From Clostridium saccharobutylicum DSM 13864 (GTDB taxonomy: Bacteria > Bacillota > Clostridia > Clostridiales > Clostridiaceae): DNA of 64,000 bases. Shown here piece by piece: positions 7,768 through 17,141 of this stretch. The stretch's first letter is position 1; every line of letters begins with the position of its first letter. A program made the translations under genes and the position numbers. The notes beneath the pieces are model-generated. The model saw only the letters and a list, made by a program, of their open reading frames with translations, searched no databases and was not told the origin of the DNA. The DNA is taken from positions 3,627,416 to 3,691,415 of the forward strand of contig NC_022571.1 of the NCBI RefSeq assembly GCF_000473995.1, written 5' to 3'.

Positions 7768-9249
7768 CTATTTAAAAGGATTTTCAGTTTTATAAAGCAT
7801 ACCTTTTGGTTGATTAAATCCAACCTCTTTTACGCCTAAATATCTAAATAAATTGAACATTGCTTTTCCAAAGTGTCCAAATGCAACTGCTCCATGATGT
7901 GGATATCTATTTTCTACTAATACATGGCGATAGAATCTACCCATTTCAGGAATTGCAAATACACCAATAGCTCCAAAGGAACGTGTTGCAACTGGTAAAA
8001 CTTCTCCTTCAGCCACATATGCTGTTAATTCTGCATCAGCATTACTTTGCAATCTAAAGAATGTAATATCTCCTGGAACTATATCTCCTTCAAGTGTTCC
8101 TCTAGTTATATTTGGTTCTTGGTTTGGTTCTAATGCTCTAGCCATGATCTTTTGGTTCTTCATAGTTCCGCTAGTTAATTTGCAGGCTGCTGTATTACCA
8201 CAATGGAATCCCATAAATGTATCTTTTAATGTATAATCGAATTTACCTTTAATATTTGAGTCATACATATCAGCTGGTACTGTATTGTTTATATCAAGTA
8301 ATGTTACAACATCTTTGCTAATGCAAGTTCCTATAAATTCACTTAATGCACCATAAATATCAACTTCACATGATACTGGAATTCCCATAGAAGTCAAGCG
8401 GCTATTTACATAACATGGTACAAATCCAAATTGAGTTTGGAATGATGGCCAGCATTTATTTGCAAAAACGACATATTCTCTTGATCCTTTATGCTCTTCC
8501 ATCCAGTCTAATAATGTAAGTTCATATTGAGCAAGTTTTGGTAAGATACCAGGCATTTTATTTCCTTCGCCTAATTCTTTCTCCATGCTAGCAATTACTT
8601 CTGGAATTCTCTTATCATCTGCATGTTCATTAAATGCAGCATATAAATCTAGTTCTGAATTTTCTTCTATCTCAACACCTAAATTGTATAATTGTTTGAT
8701 AGGTGCATTACAAGCTAAGAAATCTTGAGGTCTTGGTCCAAATGAGATAATTTTTAAATTCTTTAATCCAAGTAATGCTGTAGCAACTGGTACAAATTCT
8801 GAAATCATATCTGCAACCTCACTAGCAGTCCCAACTGGATATTCAGGAATATATGCTTTTATATTACGAAGTGCTAAATTATAACTTGCGTTAAGCATTC
8901 CACAATAAGCATCTCCACGTCCATTAATTAAGTTATCTCCGCTTTCTTCTGATGCTGCAGCAAACATTACTGGTCCATCAAATTCTTTAGCAAGTAAAGT
9001 TTCTGGAGTTTCTGGTCCAAAATTTCCAAGGTATACTACAAGTGCATTTACACCTGCTTGTTTTACTTCTGCTAATGCTTTTTGCATGTGTTTTTCATTT
9101 TCTATAGCTGTTGGACATTCATAAATATCTCCATAAGATTCTTTATAAGCTTTTACTACTGCTTTTCTTCTATTTGTTGATAATTCCATTGGAAAACAAT
9201 CTCTACTTACAGCAACAATTCCTAATTTTACTTCTGGCATATTTTTCAT
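7768..9249 (-). CDS. FucI/AraA-fold sugar isomerase, probable xylose isomerase
   Basis: 493 residues from the ATG at 9249, preceded by GGGGGAATTTAAA; the in-frame ATG 15 bases earlier overlaps that site. The protein belongs to the L-fucose/L-arabinose isomerase fold (N-terminal Rossmann-like domains, NARGDAYCGMLNAS-type region near 130, C-terminal substrate domain ending HHGAVAFGHFGKAMFNLFRY). It is unrelated to the classical TIM-barrel XylA. From memory, the homologue in C. acetobutylicum (CAC2610, labelled fucose-isomerase related) was assigned as the xylose isomerase, beside a DUF4867 gene, xylulokinase and a ROK regulator, the same set as here. I infer D-xylose to D-xylulose; arabinose or fucose cannot be excluded. 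Confidence 0.82.
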   Translation of the reverse strand: MKNMPEVKLGIVAVSRDCFPMELSTNRRKAVVKAYKESYGDIYECPTAIENEKHMQKALAEVKQAGVNALVVYLGNFGPETPETLLAKEFDGPVMFAAASEESGDNLINGRGDAYCGMLNASYNLALRNIKAYIPEYPVGTASEVADMISEFVPVATALLGLKNLKIISFGPRPQDFLACNAPIKQLYNLGVEIEENSELDLYAAFNEHADDKRIPEVIASMEKELGEGNKMPGILPKLAQYELTLLDWMEEHKGSREYVVFANKCWPSFQTQFGFVPCYVNSRLTSMGIPVSCEVDIYGALSEFIGTCISKDVVTLLDINNTVPADMYDSNIKGKFDYTLKDTFMGFHCGNTAACKLTSGTMKNQKIMARALEPNQEPNITRGTLEGDIVPGDITFFRLQSNADAELTAYVAEGEVLPVATRSFGAIGVFAIPEMGRFYRHVLVENRYPHHGAVAFGHFGKAMFNLFRYLGVKEVGFNQPKGMLYKTENPFK

Positions 9250-9336
9250 TTTAAATTCCCCCATTTTTTATAATTTTATTAATTTATTTTTATATATTAA
9301 TTATTTCTTATAGTTTATTTAATATAATTAATCACC

Positions 9337-9960
9337 TTATTTTATTGAAATATTTTCTCCAACTAATCCTATAAATGCTCCTTGTTCACCTAAATCAGTA
9401 TCCTTGTGACCAATTAACCATTTATTTTTAGCAAATAACAATGCATCTTCACCATTCTTTTCAATCTTATTTTCTAAATTTAAATTTGTATCCTTTGGTA
9501 AAACTACAACACATTTAAATCCTTCTTTTTCTACATTACAAGGTGCATAATGAAGAGTTGTCGCATAAACTTCAATTATAGTACCAGCTGGAACTTTGAA
9601 ACCTTCTATTTTAGAAGTATCATATGAGTAATCGTCTTCAATGTCTTGCTGAGAACCTATAAGTAATATAAGATCAGTTACTGCTATATTTATTTCAGAT
9701 GAACGATGATATTCAACTGCATTTAACATATAGTTATTCCCATTACAATATCCTATTTGTATTGGCAACTCTCCAAATTCTCTATCTCTTAATTGCTTTG
9801 CTATAGTTAATTCTTCAAGCTCCTTTATTGATGGTTCATATATTACATCCTCTGGTAATGGTGTATTTTTCATTTTTTCAATTATCTCTGAACAGTCGTA
9901 GTTTTTTAACACTTGTCCATATTTTTTAAATTCCTTATCAGTAACACTTTTAATAACCAA
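9337..9960 (-). CDS. DUF4867 family protein of the xylose cluster
   Basis: 207 residues, starting at TTG 9960 with AGGAAG six bases upstream. No signal peptide or membrane span. The middle section (about 75-165; FKVPAGTIIEVYATTLHYAPC and FKCVVVLPKDTN) looks like a cupin-type beta barrel with a conserved Tyr-Ala-Thr-Thr-Leu-His motif. Its biochemical role is unknown. In clostridia it sits next to the FucI-like isomerase, here 87 bases upstream of it on the same strand, so a role in sugar handling (for example an epimerase/mutarotase or isomerase accessory) is likely but unproven. Confidence 0.8.
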   Translation of the reverse strand: MVIKSVTDKEFKKYGQVLKNYDCSEIIEKMKNTPLPEDVIYEPSIKELEELTIAKQLRDREFGELPIQIGYCNGNNYMLNAVEYHRSSEINIAVTDLILLIGSQQDIEDDYSYDTSKIEGFKVPAGTIIEVYATTLHYAPCNVEKEGFKCVVVLPKDTNLNLENKIEKNGEDALLFAKNKWLIGHKDTDLGEQGAFIGLVGENISIK

Positions 9961-9982
9961 TTTGATCTTCCTTTCTTTATGT

Positions 9983-10018
9983 TAGACACATTCAAAAAAA
10001 TAACAATTTCATGTGCCT
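9983..10018. repeat. Minimal family-B repeat (B3)
   Basis: The left end GACACATTCAAAAAAATAAC is fused directly to ATTTCATGTGCC, giving a tiny element without interior, similar to B6. The rest of the 236-base gap before transketolase is AT-rich with no gene. Confidence 0.5.
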
Positions 10019-10196
10019 TATTTGTAAATATGCTTATATTAAAAATCTATAAATATATTTCAAACTAATTGCTTATTATTCTATTTTTATTAATCTTTTA
10101 TTTTACACACATCTTTATACATATTTTCTTCTTATAACTTTAAGAATGTATTAAGGTATTAGTTTTAATATATTTATAGATTAATTATTAAACTTT

Positions 10197-12188
10197 TTAT
10201 TTATTTAATACTTTAACAGCCTTGTTAACAACATTTTCTACAGTAAATCCAAATTTCTCGAATAATGTTTCAGCTTTACCTGATGCGCCAAAAGTATCTA
10301 ATGAGATTATTTCCCCATCAAGGCCTACATATTTATGCCATCCAAATGATGTTAATGCTTCAACTGCAACTCTTGCACGTACTTTGTTTGGCATAACTGA
10401 TTCTTTATATGCTTCATCTTGAGCGTTAAATAATTCAAAACTTGGTATACTTATTACTCTTGCATCTATCCCTTTAGCTGCAAGTTCATCTGCTGCCTTA
10501 AAGATCAATTCAACTTCTGAACCTGATGCCATTAGTAATACATCTGGAGTTTCTTTCTTAGAATCTTTAAGTATATACCCACCCTTTAATACTCTCTTTG
10601 GACATCCATCATATAGTGGTAAACTTTGTCTTGTTAAAACTAATGATGTTGGTGTTGCTCCATTTGTTACAGCGTAATACCATGCGGCTGCTGTTTCTTT
10701 TGAGTCTGCTGGTCTAAACACTGTCATGTTAGGCATACTTCTAAGTGATGCTAATTGTTCAATAGGTTGATGAGTTGGCCCATCTTCTCCTACTCCAATA
10801 CTATCATGAGTCAATACATAAGTTACAGGAAGTTTCATTAAAGCTGATAATCTCATTGCACCTTTCATATAATCACTAAATACAAAGAATGTTCCACAGA
10901 ATACCTTAAGTCCACCATGTGCATACATACCATTAACTATAGCTGCCATTGCATGTTCTCTAACTCCAAAGTGAAGATTAGATCCACTCCTGTCTTCTGC
11001 TGAGAAATCCCCTCTATCACTCATATATGTTTTATTAGATGGTGATAGATCTGCTGATCCTCCTATTAAATTAGGAATTAGTTTGGCTAATCTATTTATC
11101 ATTATTCCTGAAGATTGTCTTGTAGCCATTTCTTTATCAAAGCTCCAAAATTCTTCATTATTTAATAAACTTTCTTTATCGATTTCACCACTCATCCACT
11201 TATTATATTCTTGTGCTAAATCTGGATAAGCTTTTTTATATTCATTAAATAAGTCATTCCAATCGTGCTCTTTTGAAACTCCCTTTTCTATATATTGATT
11301 CATATTTGAATATACTTCATTTGGTACATAAAATTTTGGTTCCATCTTCCATCCTAAGTTTTCCTTCATTGCTCTTATATTTTCATCCCCTAAAGGTTCA
11401 CCATGAGCCGAAGCTTTTCCTTGTTTTGCTGGGCATCCATATCCAATTTGATTTTTTACTATTATAATTGATGGCTTAGATACTTCTGATTTCGCTATAT
11501 CTATTGCTTTTTCTATAGAATCTATATCATTTCCATCTGCAACCTTTAATACTTGCCATCCATAAGCTTCATATCTCTTTGCTACATCTTCTCTAAAACT
11601 AATATCTGTATTTCCTTCAATTGAAATATTATTTGAATCATATAACACAATTAGTTTTCCAAGTTTTAATGTTCCAGCAAGCGATGATGCTTCTCCTGAA
11701 ATTCCTTCCATAAGACATCCGTCTCCAACTATAGCATATGTATAGTGGTCAACTATATTGTAATCTAGCTTATTAAACCTTTCTGCAAGATACGACTCTG
11801 CAATAGCCATTCCTACTGAATTACTAATGCCTTGTCCAAGTGGACCGGTTGTTATTTCAACACCTTTAGTGTGGCCATATTCAGGATGTCCTGGTGTTAA
11901 ACTGCCAGTTTGTCTAAAATTCTTTATATCTTCTACAGTTAATCCATATCCAAATAAATGTAATAATGAATATTCAAGCATTGAACCATGTCCTGCGGAT
12001 AATATAAATCTATCTCTATTTTCCCAAGCTGGATTTTTTCCATTATGATTCATCTTTGTCCATAATGTAAATGCCATTGTTGCTGAACCAAGTGGTAACC
12101 CTGGATGTCCAGACTTTGCTTTTTGAATAGCATCTGCTGAAAGTACTCTTATTGAATTTATACATAACTTATCTAATTCTCTACTCAT
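10197..12188 (-). CDS. tkt: Transketolase
   Basis: 663 residues from the ATG at 12188 (AGGATG upstream); the ATG 21 bases earlier has no good ribosome site. Full-length bacterial transketolase: N-terminal TPP-binding domain with [22 protein letters not shown] and the TPP motif GDGCLMEG; middle pyrimidine domain with [16 protein letters not shown]-terminal domain from about 530. It transfers two-carbon units from xylulose-5-phosphate in the non-oxidative pentose-phosphate pathway. It lies 73 bases after the transaldolase gene on the same strand, inside the xylose block, so it is probably dedicated to pentose growth. Confidence 0.96.
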   Translation of the reverse strand: MSRELDKLCINSIRVLSADAIQKAKSGHPGLPLGSATMAFTLWTKMNHNGKNPAWENRDRFILSAGHGSMLEYSLLHLFGYGLTVEDIKNFRQTGSLTPGHPEYGHTKGVEITTGPLGQGISNSVGMAIAESYLAERFNKLDYNIVDHYTYAIVGDGCLMEGISGEASSLAGTLKLGKLIVLYDSNNISIEGNTDISFREDVAKRYEAYGWQVLKVADGNDIDSIEKAIDIAKSEVSKPSIIIVKNQIGYGCPAKQGKASAHGEPLGDENIRAMKENLGWKMEPKFYVPNEVYSNMNQYIEKGVSKEHDWNDLFNEYKKAYPDLAQEYNKWMSGEIDKESLLNNEEFWSFDKEMATRQSSGIMINRLAKLIPNLIGGSADLSPSNKTYMSDRGDFSAEDRSGSNLHFGVREHAMAAIVNGMYAHGGLKVFCGTFFVFSDYMKGAMRLSALMKLPVTYVLTHDSIGVGEDGPTHQPIEQLASLRSMPNMTVFRPADSKETAAAWYYAVTNGATPTSLVLTRQSLPLYDGCPKRVLKGGYILKDSKKETPDVLLMASGSEVELIFKAADELAAKGIDARVISIPSFELFNAQDEAYKESVMPNKVRARVAVEALTSFGWHKYVGLDGEIISLDTFGASGKAETLFEKFGFTVENVVNKAVKVLNK

Positions 12189-12261
12189 GTGTTCATCCTC
12201 GCTTTGCATAATAAAATTTTAGCATCATAGCTTAAGTCACATTACTATTAACTCTTAACTA

Positions 12262-12918
12262 TTAATTCTTAGATGTTCCAAATGCTGCTGCCCAGTCAGC
12301 TTTAAATTTTTCTAATCCTTGATCTGTTAATGGATGTTTTACCATTTGCATAACTAAGTTATAAGGCACTGTTGCTATATTAGCTCCAGCTTTTGCTGCT
12401 TCTATCACATGAATTGGATTTCTTACACTCGCTGCTATTATTTCAGTTTGTATTCCATGAATTGCAAAAATTTCTGCTATACTCCTTACTAGATCCATAC
12501 CTATCATTGATATATCATCTACTCGTCCTAAAAATGGACTGACATATGTTGCTCCTGCATTTGCTGCAAGTAATGCTTGTGTTGCTGAAAATACTAAAGT
12601 TACATTTGTTTTAATTCCTTCTTTAGATAATACTTTAGTTGCTTTAAGTCCTTCTGCTGTCATTGGAATTTTTACAATCATATTCTTATGGATTGCTGCT
12701 ATTTCTCTTCCTTCTTTTATCATTCCCGCTGCATCTTCTGCAACTACTTCTCCACTTATTGGTCCATCAACTATTTCAGTTATTTCTTTTATAACTTCAT
12801 TAAAATCTCTTCCTTCTTTAGCTACTAATGATGGATTTGTTGTAACACCACATATTACTCCCATTTCATTTGCTTCTTTAATATGTTCTACATTTGCTGT
12901 GTCCAAAAAAAATCTCAT
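12262..12918 (-). CDS. tal: Transaldolase (short TalC/MipB type)
   Basis: 218 residues, a single TIM barrel. Recognisable are [13 protein letters not shown] at the start, [13 protein letters not shown], and the Schiff-base lysine in NMIVKIPMT (Lys83). The short form matches the TalC/fructose-6-phosphate aldolase subfamily, whose clostridial and Bacillus members act as transaldolases on sedoheptulose-7-phosphate and glyceraldehyde-3-phosphate. AAAGGAGAGG precedes the ATG. It is first of the tal-tkt pair; a 13-base sequence shared with the xylB promoter lies 20 bases upstream. Confidence 0.93.
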   Translation of the reverse strand: MRFFLDTANVEHIKEANEMGVICGVTTNPSLVAKEGRDFNEVIKEITEIVDGPISGEVVAEDAAGMIKEGREIAAIHKNMIVKIPMTAEGLKATKVLSKEGIKTNVTLVFSATQALLAANAGATYVSPFLGRVDDISMIGMDLVRSIAEIFAIHGIQTEIIAASVRNPIHVIEAAKAGANIATVPYNLVMQMVKHPLTDQGLEKFKADWAAAFGTSKN

Positions 12919-12937
12919 TTTCCTAACCTCTCCTTTA

Positions 12938-12950
12938 TTAAATGTGTTTT
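12938..12950. promoter_or_regulatory. 13-base motif shared by tal and xylB upstream regions
   Basis: TTAAATGTGTTTT occurs here, just 5' of tal, and again at 16227-16239 between the xylB promoter and its start. Because both genes flank the ROK regulator gene, this is a candidate operator or half-site, but chance cannot be excluded in AT-rich DNA. Confidence 0.3.
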
Positions 12951-12973
12951 TAAAATTTATTTAACAAGTTTTT

Positions 12974-13135
12974 AGACACATGAAATAAAATAACAAAGCC
13001 AAAATGCCAAGATTATTTTTCATCAGGCAAGGAAGAAGATTGGTCTCATAGCGAGTCTATTAGGACAATCTGCTGACGCAGCATGTTGGAAAATAGGCTT
13101 GACAGATGGACTTGTTATTTTTTTGATTGTGTCTT
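12974..13135. repeat. Family-B fold-back repeat (B4)
   Basis: Left end GACACATGAAATAAAATAAC; right end GATGGACTTGTTATTTTTTT with GATTGTGTCT. The interior, ATTTTTCATCAGGCAAGGAA followed by TCTCATAGCGAG, matches the inverted right half of B5 but lacks the M module. Confidence 0.7.
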
Positions 13136-13164
13136 AAATTAATAGAGTAGCTTTCACCACTCCA

Positions 13165-14313
13165 TTATTTAATTTCCAAAAATTCTTCTATAGGCATCAT
13201 AGCTGCCCCTAACATATATGATTCTTTAAAATCTGCTATGCTGATATTGCAACTGCTTTCATCTGTAAATAAATTATCTTTATAGATGTTCTTTTTCAAA
13301 ATTTCCATTTTATCATTTAATAAATTATTTATATCTCCACCTATAACTATTGTATTAGGATCTAATATCATAATTAAATTAGATATACCGACTGCTAAAA
13401 TTCTCAAATAATCATCTAATACTTTTTTTGTTTTTATATCATTTTGCATATATAATTTTTCAAATTCATCTATATCTAATATGTTTTCTGAAACTTCTTC
13501 ATTGTAACTTTCTATTAAAGAATTCATAGATGCATATGCTTCTAAACATCCTTTAGCTCCACATTTGCACTTTTTACCATCTATAACTACTTTTATATGA
13601 CCAAATTCTCCCGATGAATTATTGTCACCTCTGTATATCTTCCCATTTATAATTATTCCAAGACCTAATCCATCCGTTATTGATATATAAAGTAAATTTT
13701 TTAATACATCTTTTCTACTTAAAAATTCATAATAAGCTGATAAATTGGCTTCATTATCTACATATATAGGTACATTTAAATATTGAAATTTTTCCTTTAA
13801 ATTAAAATCTTTAACTCCAAGTAGATATGAATATTTGATTATACCTTCCTTAAAATCAACAGTTCCAGGTAATGATAATCCTATTCCTAATAATTTTTCA
13901 GAGTCTAGATTATATTTTTTCATCATGAAATCTATTTTTTCATTAATTATTCTTATTAAATTTTCTATTCCATCATTGTTGTGGCTAATTCGTATATTTT
14001 CAATAATTTCTTTCTTTATATTAACTAACGCTATCTTAATATGATTTGGTGTCAATGCTATTCCAATTGAAAATTTACAATCTTCTTTCAGCCTAATTGC
14101 AATTGCTTTTCTTCCACCTGTAGACTCTAATGATCTCACATCTTCTACAATTCCTTCACTTTTAAATTCAGTAATATTGGTGGAAACAGTAGTTATACTT
14201 ATCCCTAATATTCTAGAGATATCTAATTTAGTAATCTCAGTTCTTTCTAGTAATAACTTTATTATCTTTTTTCTATTAGTTTCTTTTATTTTACTATGGT
14301 TTACCTCAATCAA
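13165..14313 (-). CDS. xylR: ROK family repressor, probable XylR
   Basis: About 382 residues. The start is uncertain: TTG at 14313 follows AGAGGAG by 11 bases; an ATG at 14334 and a TTG at 14349 in the same frame have no ribosome site. An N-terminal winged helix (KLDISRILGISITTVSTNIT, about 30-50) is followed by a ROK sugar-kinase-like domain with ILYISITDGLGLGIIING and the zinc motif CKCGAKGCLEAY. ROK proteins with this layout are xylose repressors in Firmicutes, released by xylose. It lies between xylB and tal on the same strand, so I infer it controls the whole block. Confidence 0.85.
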   Translation of the reverse strand: MIEVNHSKIKETNRKKIIKLLLERTEITKLDISRILGISITTVSTNITEFKSEGIVEDVRSLESTGGRKAIAIRLKEDCKFSIGIALTPNHIKIALVNIKKEIIENIRISHNNDGIENLIRIINEKIDFMMKKYNLDSEKLLGIGLSLPGTVDFKEGIIKYSYLLGVKDFNLKEKFQYLNVPIYVDNEANLSAYYEFLSRKDVLKNLLYISITDGLGLGIIINGKIYRGDNNSSGEFGHIKVVIDGKKCKCGAKGCLEAYASMNSLIESYNEEVSENILDIDEFEKLYMQNDIKTKKVLDDYLRILAVGISNLIMILDPNTIVIGGDINNLLNDKMEILKKNIYKDNLFTDESSCNISIADFKESYMLGAAMMPIEEFLEIK

Positions 14314-14499
14314 ATTTGATAATACTCCTCTCATGTATAATATGAACAATATTTGTTTTCTTAAATAATACCATTATTATCATTTAAGTTAAAGAATTTC
14401 TACTATAACATAAATACTTCTTATATTAATTAAATAGTCATTACTAAATATTTTTTCTAAACTGCGTATTATCAATATAAAAATCAAATTGTAAACAAA

Positions 14500-14640
14500 T
14501 ATAGATATCCAATTTATAAATCACAGTTACACTTTGCATGATACCCAAAACTAAAAATAAATATCATGCATGTGTGTAGTGTTACTCCAGAGAATTTTGC
14601 TATTTACATGCAAATCTAAGACTTAATTTGAATATCTATA
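14500..14640. repeat. Family-A short repeat (A4)
   Basis: The element starts TATAGATATCCAATTTATAA and ends TTAATTTGAATATCTATA, a clear terminal inverted repeat of 141 bp. The inner stem, GTTACACTTTGCATGATA against TATCATGCATGTGTGTAG with GTTAC, is much shorter than in A1 or A3. It sits seven bases past the xylB stop and may serve as its terminator. The rest of the gap to xylR is AT-rich. Confidence 0.75.
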
Positions 14641-14646
14641 TTATTT

Positions 14647-16149
14647 TTAGATATCTTTAATTCTAGGATAAGCTGAGTTATATGTTTCGTAAATTTTTGA
14701 ATATAAGTCTTTTAAATCTGTATTTGGATTTACCTTTTCTTTTCCTTTTACAATTCTATTACAAGCATCCTCTACAGATTCATATATACCAGCTCCAACT
14801 CCTGCGAGTATTGCTACTCCAAGTGCTCCTCCCTCTGATGCTTTTACTGTAGTTAATGAGTGTTGAAAAATATCAGCTAATATTTGTCTCCAAACATCAC
14901 TTTCTGCTCCACCACCACTAACTCTTATTTCACTAATATTTACATTCATATTTTCTATAATATCAAGGCAGTTCTTTAAACTAAAACTAACACCTTCTAA
15001 TATACTGCGAACAAAATCATCATGATTATTTATAAGAGATACACCTAAAAATGCTCCTTTTACATTTGGATCAATATGAGGTGTTCTTTCTCCCATAAGA
15101 TATGGTAAATAAATTATTCCATTAGATCCAGGCTTTGATTTTGATGCTTTTTTAGTTAAAATATCATATATATTAACTTTTGTTTTATCACTTTCTTCTA
15201 CTTCTTTAGCGCAGAATGTTCTCTTAAACCAGTTTAATGATAAACCTGCACCTTGGGTAACTCCCATTATATGCCACTTGTTAGGTACTGCATGGCACAA
15301 AGTATGGACTCTGCCCTTTTCATCAAATCTTGGCGTGTCTGTAGCTGCAAATACAACTCCTGATGTACCAATTACAGTTGATATTATTCCCTCACTTACT
15401 ATTCCATTTCCTATTGCACCGGCTGCTTGATCTCCTGCACCACCAACCACTGGTGTATTTACTTGTAATTTTGTTAATTTTGCAGCTGCTTCTGTTACAT
15501 GTCCACTTACAACAACTGACTCATAAACATTAGGTAATATATTTTTATCTATATTTAAATCATTAAGTAGCTCTTCGCTCCAATTTCTAGTATTTATATC
15601 TAACATCTGCATACCACTAGCATCTGAAACTTCGGTTGCAAATACATCTGTTAGTTTAAATCTTATATAATCCTTTGGAAGAAGTACTTTATATATTTTT
15701 TCAAAATTATTTGGTTCATTATTTCTAACCCACAATAATTTTGAAAGAGTGAATCCTGTTAAAGCTGGGTTTCCTGTTATCTTAATTAACCTTTTTGCTC
15801 CTATGACCTTTGTCATATAATCACATTCTTTTTCTGTCCTTTGATCACACCAAATTATAGATTTTCTAATAACATTGTGATCTTTATCTACCAAAACAAG
15901 CCCATGCATCTGACCACTTAATCCAATTCCTTTAATATCAGAGGCTTGTACACCACTTTTTTCAATAACATCTTTTATTCCTTTAACGCAAGCTTTCCAC
16001 CAATCTTCTGGATCTTGCTCTGCCCAGCCTACTTGTGGCTGAAATAACTCATACCCATAAGTTGCAGTTTGTATTGTCTTTCCATCTTCATCAAATAAAG
16101 CTGTTTTAGTTCCAGATGTTCCAATATCTAATCCCAATAAATACCTCAT
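14647..16149 (-). CDS. xylB: Xylulokinase
   Basis: 500 residues from the ATG at 16149 with a perfect AGGAGG seven bases upstream. FGGY-family carbohydrate kinase: phosphate-1 motif LGLDIGTSGTKTALFDEDG at the N-terminus, LSGQMHGLV (substrate region, typical of xylulokinases), GGAGDQAAGAIGNG and the C-terminal signature ISEIRVSGGGAESDVWRQIL. It phosphorylates D-xylulose to xylulose-5-phosphate with ATP. It is the first gene of the minus-strand xylose block, with its own promoter at 16249-16277. Confidence 0.95.
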   Translation of the reverse strand: MRYLLGLDIGTSGTKTALFDEDGKTIQTATYGYELFQPQVGWAEQDPEDWWKACVKGIKDVIEKSGVQASDIKGIGLSGQMHGLVLVDKDHNVIRKSIIWCDQRTEKECDYMTKVIGAKRLIKITGNPALTGFTLSKLLWVRNNEPNNFEKIYKVLLPKDYIRFKLTDVFATEVSDASGMQMLDINTRNWSEELLNDLNIDKNILPNVYESVVVSGHVTEAAAKLTKLQVNTPVVGGAGDQAAGAIGNGIVSEGIISTVIGTSGVVFAATDTPRFDEKGRVHTLCHAVPNKWHIMGVTQGAGLSLNWFKRTFCAKEVEESDKTKVNIYDILTKKASKSKPGSNGIIYLPYLMGERTPHIDPNVKGAFLGVSLINNHDDFVRSILEGVSFSLKNCLDIIENMNVNISEIRVSGGGAESDVWRQILADIFQHSLTTVKASEGGALGVAILAGVGAGIYESVEDACNRIVKGKEKVNPNTDLKDLYSKIYETYNSAYPRIKDI

Positions 16150-16248
16150 CAATAAACCTCCTAAATTCAAATCTATCCCTTAACTTTAAAATAATTAATT
16201 ACAATATTGTGTTTTAAAATGACTTTTTAAATGTGTTTTGATAAGTTA

Positions 16249-16277
16249 ATTTTACTTCCATTTTCTCTGTTCGTCAA
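16249..16277 (-). promoter_or_regulatory. SigA-type promoter of xylB
   Basis: TTGACG (16272-16277), 17-base spacer, TAAAAT (16249-16254) on the minus strand, 100 bases upstream of the start codon. A 13-base sequence shared with the tal upstream region lies just downstream (16227-16239), well placed for repression. Confidence 0.6.
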
Positions 16278-16340
16278 TACATTTTTGTAAACTTTTTCAT
16301 TTTCTTTAAAAAAATTTCAATTACAAATTAAAATGCACTA

Positions 16341-16567
16341 AGGCATAATCAAAAAATAACAAGTCCATCTGCCAATTCTATTCTTCATCATAGGAAGCTC
16401 GACTCGCATGCGCTTGTTGAGTAAGCGAGTCATACCAAATCATAGATTTGGGTTCACTGCTCATGTCAGCATATTGTCCTAATAGCTCGCTATGAGACTA
16501 ATCTGCTTCCTTGCCTAATGAAAAATAATCATGACATTTTGGACTTGTTATTTTCTTTCATATACCT
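16341..16567. repeat. Family-B fold-back repeat (B5) with M module
   Basis: Left end GGCATAATCAAAAAATAACA with AGTCCATCTGCCAA; right end TTGGACTTGTTATTTTCTTT with CATATACCT. The M module (about 16393-16463) holds two perfect small hairpins: GACTCGC...GCGAGTC and CCAAATCATAGATTTGG (7-bp stem, 3-base loop). The right half matches B4 inverted. Confidence 0.75.
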
Positions 16568-16603
16568 AAGAATAAACTTAGTATATTCATTATTTTATAT
16601 TTC

Positions 16604-16810
16604 TTATAATTGTTGTTCATAACTTTCTATCATGTGCTTAACCATATAACCACCAACACTTCCGTTTTGTCTTGAAGTAAGGTTGCCCTTATCTTGGTTT
16701 TCATAATCGTTTAATCCAACTTCTGATGCAACTTCAGTTTTTAATCTGTTTAAACCTTGTCTTGCTTCTGGTACTAAAGTTCTGTTTCTTCCACTATTAT
16801 TTGATGACAT
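16604..16810 (-). CDS. Small acid-soluble spore protein, alpha/beta type
   Basis: 68 residues from the ATG at 16810, nine bases after AGGAGG; an in-frame ATG nine bases earlier touches the ribosome site and is rejected. The conserved DNA-binding helices are present: TEVASEVGL with the GPR protease site region (Glu-Val-Ala), and GNLTSRQNGSVGGYMVKHMI. Alpha/beta SASPs coat forespore DNA and protect it from UV and heat, then are degraded at germination. It is monocistronic, next to other spore genes. Confidence 0.95.
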   Translation of the reverse strand: MSSNNSGRNRTLVPEARQGLNRLKTEVASEVGLNDYENQDKGNLTSRQNGSVGGYMVKHMIESYEQQL

Positions 16811-16993
16811 ATATATCATCCTCCTTTAGTTATTAATTTATTGGACACTATTATATTAACCATTATATTAAAATATAATCTATTCAAATGTTAACAAAAA
16901 TAGTATTTAAAAGTTACATTAGATAACTTTAGTATTCTAACTTTATAAACCATTTTTTATTAAATATTCTTTGTTTGCTCTTTAATAAAAAAA

Positions 16994-17024
16994 TGAATTA
17001 AAATTAAATCTCCTGGTTAAATTA
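16994..17024 (+). promoter_or_regulatory. Candidate forespore (SigF/SigG-like) promoter of the YetF/DUF4363 pair
   Basis: TGAATT (16994-16999), 15-base spacer, GGTTAAATTA (17015-17024). The -10 fits the SigF pattern GGnnAnAnTr. The same arrangement and spacing, followed by the same AGTAAACAATTTA, occurs before the spoVA operon at 18696-18726. The remainder of the 331-base gap is AT-rich. Confidence 0.5.
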
Positions 17025-17141
17025 TGTTAGTAAACAATTTAGTAAGTATAAAAATAAAAAGTACATAATTAGAATCTAGATGCTAACTAAGAAGCATCTA
17101 ATAATACAACATTATTATATTTTTTAATGGGAGTGATTTAA

